Assembly (NCBI GenBank): GCA_903929925.1
Contig: CAIYWO010000515.1
Location: 1-5,953, forward strand
DNA: 5,953 bases
Origin: an uncultured beta proteobacterium
GTDB lineage: Bacteria > Pseudomonadota > Gammaproteobacteria > Burkholderiales > Burkholderiaceae_B
Reading direction: 5' to 3'
Of this stretch, positions 1 to 5,565 are shown in pieces; the first letter of the stretch is position 1; every line of letters starts with the position of its first letter. The notes under the pieces were generated by a model. It made no database searches. It was given only the letters and a program-made list of their open reading frames with translations, and had not been told where the DNA came from. A program made the position numbers and the translations under genes.

Positions 1-1197
1 AATTTTCTTTGCCAAGATATCAAGAACGCTTTCAACAGCGAAAGCGGAGATAGGAGAGCCTGGTGCGCGGTACGCAGCCGACTTGGGTCGATTGGACACG
101 ACGTCAAAACCGATGGCGCGTGCGTTTGGAATGATGTAGGGCGCGAATGCACACATCGTTGCATTCATCACAGGCGAACCTGGGAACGCACCAGCTTGAA
201 ACTTAAACAGGCCGTCCGCTGCAACAATCGTACCGTCTTTCTTGACACCGATCTTGACTGTCATCGACGCGCCAGAGGTTGGCCCCGTCGCTCTAAAGGT
301 ATCTTCACGGGACATCATCAGCTTGACGGGATGACCTGACTTGCGTGCTAACGCCAACGCAAGGGGCTCGACGTACACAACCGTTTTGCCACCAAAACCA
401 CCACCGATCTCAGCGGGATGCACCAGCAGGTTACCGATATCGATACCAAGTAACTTTGCTGTGTAGGCACGCACTACAAAGTGACCCTGGCTCGATGACC
501 AGAGTTCACACTGACCATCAGCACCGTAACGTGCCAAGCAAGAATGCGGCTCGATATAACCTTGATGCACAGCAGCTGTCTTGAAGCTCATCTCAACGAC
601 TTCATCGGCCGATGCGAAACCAGCCTCGAGATCACCAATCTTGAACTCTAAGCGCTTTGAAATATTCGAAGGCTTAGTCGGTGCTGGATCAAAGCCGCGC
701 GGGATCATGTCCTCAAACAGCAGCGGCGCATCAGGCTTCATTGCGTCATCCACATCAATGACGTGGGGCAGCACTTCAAAATCTACTTCGATCAAACGCA
801 CTGCCTGCTCTGCAATCGCAGCAGTCGTTGCGGCAACCGCTGCAATCGCATGCCCTTCATACAAGGCCTTTTCACGCGCCAAGATATTGCGAGTCATGTG
901 CCAGTAGTTGACTGCAACGCGCTCAGGCCCAACGTAGTCAAACGGCTGGTTTGGCAAATCTGCAGCAGTAATAATCGCCTTCACACCGGGCAACGCAAGC
1001 GCCTTGGCAGTATTGATCGAACGAATCCGAGCATGCGCATGGGGTGAACGCAGAACTTTTGCCCACAACATACCAGGCAAGGAATAGTCAGCACCGTATT
1101 GTGCTAGGCCGGTGACCTTTGGCACACCGTCCGGACGAACCGGACTGGTACCAACGGATTTCAATGTTTGCTGTGTGTTCTTTGTGTTGGTCAACAT
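1..1197 (-). CDS. Molybdopterin-binding catalytic subunit of a xanthine dehydrogenase/CO dehydrogenase-family hydroxylase (partial, C-terminal half off window)
   Basis: This is the large subunit, which binds the molybdenum cofactor and hydroxylates the substrate with water as oxygen donor. The 399 visible codons are open to the window edge; family members are usually about 750-800 residues, so roughly half is present. Residues about 20-130 fit the a/b hammerhead domain (GVPKVTG at 24-30, SPHAHARI further on). The cofactor-binding domain follows, with HQGYIEPHS at 211-219, SSSQGHF around Q237, the glycine-rich loop EIGGGFGGK at 263-271 and AYRAPG at 375-380. The last motif replaces AYRCSFR of form I CO dehydrogenases, so no Cys ligand for copper is expected. 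The conserved active-site Glu near the C-terminus lies off window. The start at 1197 is supported by GGGGAG seven bases upstream, inside the end of the preceding gene, whose stop is 2 nt away. Family is certain; substrate is unknown. Confidence 0.95.
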   Translation of the reverse strand, partial: MLTNTKNTQQTLKSVGTSPVRPDGVPKVTGLAQYGADYSLPGMLWAKVLRSPHAHARIRSINTAKALALPGVKAIITAADLPNQPFDYVGPERVAVNYWHMTRNILAREKALYEGHAIAAVAATTAAIAEQAVRLIEVDFEVLPHVIDVDDAMKPDAPLLFEDMIPRGFDPAPTKPSNISKRLEFKIGDLEAGFASADEVVEMSFKTAAVHQGYIEPHSCLARYGADGQCELWSSSQGHFVVRAYTAKLLGIDIGNLLVHPAEIGGGFGGKTVVYVEPLALALARKSGHPVKLMMSREDTFRATGPTSGASMTVKIGVKKDGTIVAADGLFKFQAGAFPGSPVMNATMCAFAPYIIPNARAIGFDVVSNRPKSAAYRAPGSPISAFAVESVLDILAKKI

Positions 1198-1199
1198 AA

Positions 1200-1676
1200 T
1201 CAGGCTCCCCGCATTTCACGTGCTGCATCGAGCACGGCTTCGATGATTTTGTTGTAGCCGGTGCAACGGCACAAGTTACCTGCCAACCAGAAACGCACTT
1301 CTTCTTCGGTTGGGTCAGGATTGCGTTCGAGCAGCGAACGCGCCGCCACTAAAAATCCAGGTGTACAGATACCGCACTGCAAGGCAGCGTGCTCGAGAAA
1401 CTTGCGCTGCAAGACATGCAGGTGTTCGCCGTTGGCCATCCCTTCGATTGTTTGGACAGACTTGCCTTCTGCCTCAACACCTAGGACTAGGCAAGAGCAA
1501 ACCAGACGGCCGTCAAGCGTGACGCTGCACGCACCACAGTCGCCCGTGCCACAACCTTCTTTGGTTCCGGTCATGCCCAAGTCATTGCGCAGCACGTCGA
1601 GCAACGACTTATTTGCGTCACACAAAAACTCGACGGGATCACCGTTAATTACTGTTGATACATGTTGCTTAGCCAT
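1200..1676 (-). CDS. [2Fe-2S] iron-sulfur subunit of the molybdenum hydroxylase (CoxS/XdhC-like)
   Basis: This small subunit (158 residues, normal for the family) carries electrons from the molybdenum centre to FAD through two [2Fe-2S] clusters. The N-terminal ferredoxin-like domain holds C42, C47 and C50 in GCGTGDCGAC, with C62 as the usual fourth ligand (C60 is an extra nearby cysteine). The C-terminal helical domain holds C101 and C104 in QCGICTPG, and C136 and C138 in LAGNLCRCTGY. All eight ligands are present, so the protein should be functional. There is no signal peptide, consistent with a cytoplasmic enzyme. It is the middle gene of the operon: 2 nt after the FAD subunit and 2 nt before the catalytic subunit, so translation is probably coupled. 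An AAGGGA sequence in the end of the upstream gene is a somewhat distant Shine-Dalgarno candidate. Confidence 0.97.
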   Translation of the reverse strand: MAKQHVSTVINGDPVEFLCDANKSLLDVLRNDLGMTGTKEGCGTGDCGACSVTLDGRLVCSCLVLGVEAEGKSVQTIEGMANGEHLHVLQRKFLEHAALQCGICTPGFLVAARSLLERNPDPTEEEVRFWLAGNLCRCTGYNKIIEAVLDAAREMRGA

Positions 1677-1678
1677 TT

Positions 1679-2551
1679 TTATTTGTTCCCTTTGGCTCGA
1701 GCGAGCGCTTTTTCTGCTGCGCGTCTTGCCAACACGCCTGCGATTTTGATTCGGAATTCTTTGGTACCACGTTTATCGTCAATCGGCCGTGCCGCAGCAC
1801 TTGCTGCCGCAGCGAGCTTAGCGAGCGCAGCCTCGTCAACCTTGGTGCCAATCAGCGCTGCAGCGGCTTCAGGCACGAGTAATGCGCGCTCAGCCACTGC
1901 ACCGAGACTCACGCGTGCCGCCGTACATACACCTTTATCATCTATCGTCAGATTCAAGCCTACGCCCACGACCGCGATATCCATTTCAGACCGTGGCGTA
2001 AAGCGCAAATACGCATCACCCGAATGCGCAGGACGCTTAGGCAGGAAGAACGAAACAATCAATTCGCCCTTCGCAAGCGTCGTCTTACCCGGACCGGCAG
2101 GAATCTGCTCAACCGGAACTTCACGGCGACCGGCAGGACCCACAACGCTAGCGATCGCACCCGCTGCAATCATCGCAGGCACGGTATCAGCAGCCGGTGA
2201 GGCATTACACAAATTGCCAGCAACCGTTGCACGGCCACGTACTTGAATCGAACCCACGAGGTTCGCACCATCAATGACGCCAGGCCAAGTCTTTGCAAAC
2301 GCCTCGTTTTCTAACAGCTGCATACATGACACTGCAGCACCAAAACGATAGCCACCGTTTTCAACGGCGATGGTATTCATCTCGGCGATTGCTTTAACGT
2401 CCAGCACAAGCTCAGGCTTGATGTTCCCGTTACGCATGTGGATCAAAAGATCAGTTCCACCAGAGAGAACTTTTGCCAAGCCTTGTGTACTGGCCAGCAA
2501 GGCCGACGCCGCCTCAGCGGTCTTTGGTTGCTCAAAACGCATTTCACTCAT
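1679..2551 (-). CDS. FAD-binding subunit of the molybdenum hydroxylase (CoxM/XdhB-like)
   Basis: This medium subunit (290 residues, typical length) binds FAD and passes electrons to an acceptor. The two FAD-contacting segments of the vanillyl-alcohol-oxidase-type fold are clear: LSGGTDLL at 29-36, and TVAGNLCNASPAAD at 109-122, preceded by GSIQVRG at 100-106. The C-terminal part from about residue 175 (RFTPRSEMDIAVVGVG) matches the CO dehydrogenase flavoprotein C-terminal domain. No four-cysteine insertion is present, which separates it from the [4Fe-4S]-bearing FAD subunit of 4-hydroxybenzoyl-CoA reductase. The start at 2551 is chosen over the ATG at 2542 because GGGGAAG ends four bases upstream of it. 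It is first in the operon, directly behind the divergent control region. The gene order medium-small-large is the one used in coxMSL-type operons. Confidence 0.95.
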   Translation of the reverse strand: MSEMRFEQPKTAEAASALLASTQGLAKVLSGGTDLLIHMRNGNIKPELVLDVKAIAEMNTIAVENGGYRFGAAVSCMQLLENEAFAKTWPGVIDGANLVGSIQVRGRATVAGNLCNASPAADTVPAMIAAGAIASVVGPAGRREVPVEQIPAGPGKTTLAKGELIVSFFLPKRPAHSGDAYLRFTPRSEMDIAVVGVGLNLTIDDKGVCTAARVSLGAVAERALLVPEAAAALIGTKVDEAALAKLAAAASAAARPIDDKRGTKEFRIKIAGVLARRAAEKALARAKGNK

Positions 2552-2568
2552 GTCGCTTCCCCGGTCAT
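2548..2568 (-). other. Possible six-codon leader ORF overlapping the FAD-subunit start
   Basis: On the minus strand an ATG at 2568 opens six codons (M-T-G-E-A-T) that end in a TGA overlapping the ATG of the FAD-subunit gene (ATGA). The frame can be extended upstream to a GTG at 2589. Such an overlap could couple translation by stop-and-restart, but the short frame contains the Shine-Dalgarno sequence of the real gene and no good ribosome site of its own was seen. Chance is the likelier explanation. Confidence 0.15.
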
Positions 2569-2600
2569 TTTTTGAACCTTTTCATTCACGTAGTTGGGTA

Positions 2601-2633
2601 ATTCTATTCTATATGATCACCGATTATTGAGAA
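2601..2633 (-). promoter_or_regulatory. Candidate sigma-70 promoter for the molybdenum hydroxylase operon
   Basis: On the minus strand, TTCTCA (2633-2628) precedes TAGAAT (2611-2606) with a 16-bp spacer; the -10 matches TATAAT at five of six positions and the -35 matches TTGACA at four. A second TAGAAT follows immediately (2606-2601). The resulting leader before the FAD-subunit start would be about 45-50 nt. This was judged by eye only; the position, in the only sizeable gap upstream of the operon, is the strongest support. Confidence 0.35.
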
Positions 2634-2658
2634 CCCTACTCTCCGTACGGTGTATAGC
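2627..2658 (+). promoter_or_regulatory. Candidate promoter for the receptor-amidohydrolase pair
   Basis: On the plus strand TTGAGA (2627-2632) could act as -35 and TATAGC (2653-2658, spacer 20) or TGTATA (2651-2656, spacer 18) as -10. Both spacings are longer than ideal, as is common where an activator bends or untwists the DNA. The -35 overlaps the -35 proposed for the divergent operon, so the two promoters would share control proteins or compete. The mRNA leader would be about 95-100 nt. Weak by sequence alone. Confidence 0.25.
2643..2650. promoter_or_regulatory. Palindrome CCGTACGG, possible operator
   Basis: A perfect 8-bp palindrome lies between the proposed -35 and -10 elements of the plus-strand promoter, and just upstream of the minus-strand promoter. 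A dimeric regulator bound here could act on both directions. No regulator gene is visible in the window, so which protein family would bind is unknown. An 8-bp palindrome can also occur by chance. Confidence 0.25.
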
Positions 2659-2691
2659 GTTTGCCCCAATACAAAAAGACCCCGCAGCCTC

Positions 2692-2728
2692 CGTTTTTTT
2701 GCCAAAATCAAGATTCCTAAAAAAAACG
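2692..2728. repeat. T-tract/A-tract inverted repeat in the divergent control region
   Basis: CGTTTTTTT (2692-2700) and its exact complement AAAAAAACG (2720-2728) form a 9-bp inverted repeat around a 19-nt spacer; the A run is in fact eight long (2719-2726). Shorter A runs lie at 2673-2677 and 2704-2707. Runs of this kind often bend DNA or attract nucleoid proteins such as H-NS-type factors. It is not a convincing intrinsic terminator, because no GC-rich stem sits directly before either run. Confidence 0.4.
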
Positions 2729-2737
2729 ATTAACACT

Positions 2738-2754
2738 GGGCGTGAGCCCTGGAG
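2738..2754 (+). promoter_or_regulatory. Small GNRA-loop hairpin abutting the Shine-Dalgarno sequence of the receptor gene
   Basis: In the mRNA leader GGGC (2738-2741), loop GUGA (2742-2745) and GCCC (2746-2749) can form a four-pair hairpin closed by a GNRA tetraloop. The Shine-Dalgarno GGAG (2751-2754) begins one base later and is seven bases from the ATG at 2762. This ribosome site fixes the start of the receptor gene. The hairpin would leave the ribosome site free, and may stabilise the 5' end or be incidental. Confidence 0.4.
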
Positions 2755-2761
2755 ACCTCGC

Positions 2762-3760
2762 ATGCGTCGCTACCTTGCTGCAGCGCAACAACTTATGTTG
2801 CCACTTTTTTTTGCACTATCTTTGTGCGGGCAGGCTCAAAGCCAAACTGATGCGTCTGCATGGCCTGCCGGCAAACCCATCAAAGTCGTGGTCCCTTTTC
2901 CGGCGGGATCTGGCAGTGATGCGCTTGCCCGATTAATTGGGCAAAAAGTTACTGAGCAGACGGGCTCCCCGGTCATCATTGAAAACAAGCCCGGTGCCGG
3001 AACAATGATTGGCGCGCAAGCCGTCGCAAAAGCCCCCGCGGACGGCTACACCCTGCTCTACACCATCGTCGTGACGCACACCCAGAACCCGCACCTTTAT
3101 AAAAAGCTGCCCTACGATCCCTTTAAAGACTTCACGCCTATCTTGCAACTCGTAAGATCGGCGACCGTTCTCGTCGCCAATAAGAACGCCCCCTTCAACA
3201 CCACGGCGGAACTGATCGCCTATGCCAAGGCAAATCCCGGCAAACTGAACTACGCATCTTTCAGTCCAGGCTCCACCTCGCACTTAAACGCCGAAATTCT
3301 TAAGATGCAGGCCGGCATCGACATCTCACATGTTCCGTATAAAGGAACAGCAGATGCGACACGCGCATTATTGGCGGGCGACGTTCAGCTCTACTTCGAC
3401 GGCACGGCCACCGCCGTGACAAGCGCCAAAGCTGGCATGCTGAAACTCTTGGGACCTGCAACGGAAAAAAGACTGCGCGTTCTGCCAGACCTGCCTACTC
3501 TTGACGAGCAAGGCATCAAAGGTCTAAATATTGTGGGCTGGCAGGGCCTGTTTGCCCCGGGCAATCTCAACCCGGTCCTTGCCGAGCGAGTTGCCACTGT
3601 CTTTCGCAATGCATTGAATTCGCCCGAGGTACTGAAAACCATCGAAGCCCAAGGCAACGATGTCAGTGGAGCCGGACCCAAGGAGTATGCAGACATTGTG
3701 CGCAAAGATTATGAGCGTTGGGGTGCAGTGATTAAACATATTGGTTTGTCTCTCGACTAA
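2762..3760 (+). CDS. Bug/TctC-family periplasmic solute-binding receptor
   Basis: This is a periplasmic receptor of the tripartite tricarboxylate transporter type, which usually binds a carboxylate and hands it to TctA/TctB membrane proteins. The 332-residue protein has the family's usual length. Residues 1-27 form a Sec signal peptide: arginines at 2-3, a hydrophobic stretch at about 11-22, and a likely cut after AQS (27) or after A25; C22 is not in a good lipobox. Family motifs follow in order: PFPAGSGSD (45-53), ENKPGAG (74-80), APADGYT (91-97), PYKG (192-195), LAGDVQ (204-209) and WQGLFAPG (from 260). The reading frame stays open back to 2594, but the ATG at 2762 has a good Shine-Dalgarno and gives a proper signal peptide. 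It leads the rightward pair, 51 nt before the amidohydrolase, which suggests its ligand feeds that enzyme or the divergent hydroxylase. No TctA or TctB gene is in the window. The ligand is unknown. Confidence 0.95.
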   Translation: MRRYLAAAQQLMLPLFFALSLCGQAQSQTDASAWPAGKPIKVVVPFPAGSGSDALARLIGQKVTEQTGSPVIIENKPGAGTMIGAQAVAKAPADGYTLLYTIVVTHTQNPHLYKKLPYDPFKDFTPILQLVRSATVLVANKNAPFNTTAELIAYAKANPGKLNYASFSPGSTSHLNAEILKMQAGIDISHVPYKGTADATRALLAGDVQLYFDGTATAVTSAKAGMLKLLGPATEKRLRVLPDLPTLDEQGIKGLNIVGWQGLFAPGNLNPVLAERVATVFRNALNSPEVLKTIEAQGNDVSGAGPKEYADIVRKDYERWGAVIKHIGLSLD

Positions 3761-3811
3761 GCGGTGTATCGACACATCACAGCCCGTTTCTGAATACAAA
3801 ATGGAAAGATT

Positions 3812-5527
3812 ATGGAAGACTTAGTCATTCGCGGCGCAACACTGGTTGACGGCAGCGGAGCAACTGCATACACAGGCGATCTCGCGATTAAAGATGGCGT
3901 CATCACGCAAGTCGGTGGACGCGCAGGCGCTGCAAAGCGAGAGATTCAAGCAGACGGCTGTATCGTGGCTCCCGGCTGGATCGATGTGCACACGCACTAT
4001 GACGGTCAAGCGACGTGGGACCCCTATCTCAGTCCATCAACGTGGCACGGCGTCACCACCGCAATCATGGGTAACTGCGGCATGGGCTTTGCTCCGGTAC
4101 ATACGGACCGACGTGACTGGCTCATTAAGGTCATGGAAGGCGTAGAAGACATTCCAGGCAGCGTGCTACATGAAGGCCTGCAATGGGATTGGGAGACTTT
4201 TCCGGAGTATCTCGATGCGCTTGAGCGCAGATCATTCGCACTTGATGTGGGCGCCCAAATCCCCCACTCTGCGGTGCGAGCCTATGTCATGGGTGATCGC
4301 GCGATTCATCACGATGAGGCGACACCGAAAGATCTCGTGGCGATGCGAGATATCGTGCGCGAGGGCATGAAGGCAGGGGCAATGGGATTTTCCACCACCC
4401 GCACCTTCATACATAAATACGACGAACGCAAATACCCGCCAGGCACTTTCGCTACCGCAGACGAAATCACAGGTCTTGGTAGCGTGCTCGGGGAAGTGGG
4501 TCACGGTGTCTTTCAGATGACGTCGAACCACCCGGCAATGGGGGGTGAAATCCCTTGGCTCTATCAACTGGCCAAAAACAATAAGCTACCGGTGATGTTT
4601 AACTTGCAACAAACAGACCCTGCCCCGGACTTGTGGAAAGATATTCTAAAAACGCTGGATGGTGCTCAACAACAAAATGTGCCGCTCTATGCGGGAATCT
4701 GTGGACGTCCTGTAGGCCTTCTCTTTTCCCTGCAAAGTTCCTTGCATCCCTTCATCGCACACCCAACGTATCAATCCATTGCTGCCTTGCCGCATGAGCA
4801 GCGCGTACAAAAAATGCGCGAGCCGGCGATTCGCCAGCGCATCTTGACAGAAGAGCGAGACCTCGTTGACCGCAGGGCCGAAACACTCTTCGGTAGCTTT
4901 CACAAAATGTACCGTATGGCACCGCAGCCAGACTACGAACCAGATCCCAGCACATCGGTTGCCGCAATGGCAAAGGCGTCTGGCAAAGCACCGCTCGAAA
5001 TTGTGTATGACTTAATGCTGGAACAGAATGGTAAAGCGATCATTTACTACCCAAGCTTTAATTATTCATACGAAAACCTTGATCACTTGCACCAGTTGTT
5101 GCAGCACTCGCATACTGTGAATAGCCTCTCCGATGGCGGAGCGCATTGCAACTATATCTGCGATGTCAGCTTACCAACCTTCATGTTGACACATTGGGTC
5201 AATGGTCGTACGCGCGGCGAACGGCTTGGGCTGGAGCACATCGTTAAGCGACAGACACTTGATACTGCTCGTGTCTACGGTTTAAACGACCGAGGTCTCT
5301 TAAAGCCAGGTTTCAAAGCAGACATCAATGTCATCGACCCGAAACAGCTACAGCTACATTGTCCAGAATTTGTTCACGACCTACCCGCCGGTGGCAGGAG
5401 GCTTGTTCAGCGTGCAGATGGGTATGTGGCGACGATCGTGGGTGGTCAGCCGATTTTTGAGAACGCGACCGCCACAGGTGCGCTGCCCGGCAAGGTGTTA
5501 CGAGGTCCGCAACAGCTTGCCGGTTGA
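3812..5527 (+). CDS. Amidohydrolase of the D-aminoacylase (N-acyl-D-amino-acid deacylase) type
   Basis: This is a metal-dependent hydrolase of the amidohydrolase superfamily, expected to break a C-N bond (amide, cyclic amide or N-acyl amino acid) in the cytoplasm. The 571-residue protein starts with the small beta domain (LVIRGATLVDGSG at 4-16, then GDLAIKDGVI). The TIM barrel opens with DVHTHYD, giving metal ligands H60 and H62. C89 in GNCGMGFAP lies 29 residues after H60, the same spacing as between the first His and metal-binding Cys of Alcaligenes D-aminoacylase. H201, H231 and H240 are further candidates, and SDGGAH (440-445) supplies the catalytic Asp D441. The C-terminal beta part has the usual LKPGFKADINVIDP. 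GGAAAG upstream is not seen, but GGAAAG-like GGAAAGATT precedes the ATG closely enough to serve as ribosome site. It probably shares the receptor's transcript. The family is secure; the name deacylase is by resemblance, since many relatives act on other amides. Confidence 0.92.
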   Translation: MEDLVIRGATLVDGSGATAYTGDLAIKDGVITQVGGRAGAAKREIQADGCIVAPGWIDVHTHYDGQATWDPYLSPSTWHGVTTAIMGNCGMGFAPVHTDRRDWLIKVMEGVEDIPGSVLHEGLQWDWETFPEYLDALERRSFALDVGAQIPHSAVRAYVMGDRAIHHDEATPKDLVAMRDIVREGMKAGAMGFSTTRTFIHKYDERKYPPGTFATADEITGLGSVLGEVGHGVFQMTSNHPAMGGEIPWLYQLAKNNKLPVMFNLQQTDPAPDLWKDILKTLDGAQQQNVPLYAGICGRPVGLLFSLQSSLHPFIAHPTYQSIAALPHEQRVQKMREPAIRQRILTEERDLVDRRAETLFGSFHKMYRMAPQPDYEPDPSTSVAAMAKASGKAPLEIVYDLMLEQNGKAIIYYPSFNYSYENLDHLHQLLQHSHTVNSLSDGGAHCNYICDVSLPTFMLTHWVNGRTRGERLGLEHIVKRQTLDTARVYGLNDRGLLKPGFKADINVIDPKQLQLHCPEFVHDLPAGGRRLVQRADGYVATIVGGQPIFENATATGALPGKVLRGPQQLAG

Positions 5528-5531
5528 TCAA

Positions 5532-5565
5532 GAAAGGCCTTACGTCAAAAGACTTAAGTCCCTTC
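5532..5565 (-). terminator. Imperfect hairpin at the convergent gene junction, possible terminator
   Basis: Two 15-nt arms (5532-5546 and 5551-5565) are complementary at 12 positions around an AAAA/TTTT loop. Read on the minus strand, one of the three mismatches becomes a G-U pair, and the inner stem is followed by TTTCTTGAT, so it suits termination of the leftward receptor gene better than the rightward amidohydrolase gene. The stem takes in that gene's stop codon and last three codons (5554-5565). The arms also contain two perfect palindromes, AAGGCCTT (5534-5541 region) and GACTTAAGTC (5551-5560). The T tract is weak, so this is tentative. Confidence 0.4.

Noticed and set aside
345..1047. 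Plus-strand open frames at 345-584, 581-907 and 763-1047
   Set aside because: They lie opposite the molybdopterin subunit, whose motifs are unmistakable, and their translations resemble no protein family.
1261..2246. Plus-strand open frames opposite the [2Fe-2S] and FAD subunit genes
   Set aside because: Antisense shadows of well-supported genes; low-complexity Ala/Ser/Thr-rich translations are typical of the reverse strand.
1..2551. Carbon monoxide dehydrogenase coxMSL
   Set aside because: Gene order fits, but the active-site loop is AYRAPG and not AYRCSFR.
1679..2551. 4-hydroxybenzoyl-CoA reductase beta subunit
   Set aside because: That subunit has a four-cysteine insertion for a [4Fe-4S] cluster; here the cysteines are few and scattered (C76, C115 and one near residue 208).
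2601..2612. ATTCT direct repeat as a binding-site array
   Set aside because: Only two copies in tandem, and they coincide with the doubled TAGAAT of the minus-strand promoter candidate.
2594..2761. Extended N-terminus for the first Bug receptor (ATG at 2594, 56 extra residues)
   Set aside because: The frame is open by chance through the control region; the ATG at 2762 has a good Shine-Dalgarno and begins a proper signal peptide, which the longer version would bury.
3761..3811. Terminator or separate promoter between the receptor and the amidohydrolase
   Set aside because: Only a four-pair GTGT/ACAC hairpin with no T run was seen, and no convincing -35/-10 pair; co-transcription is simpler.
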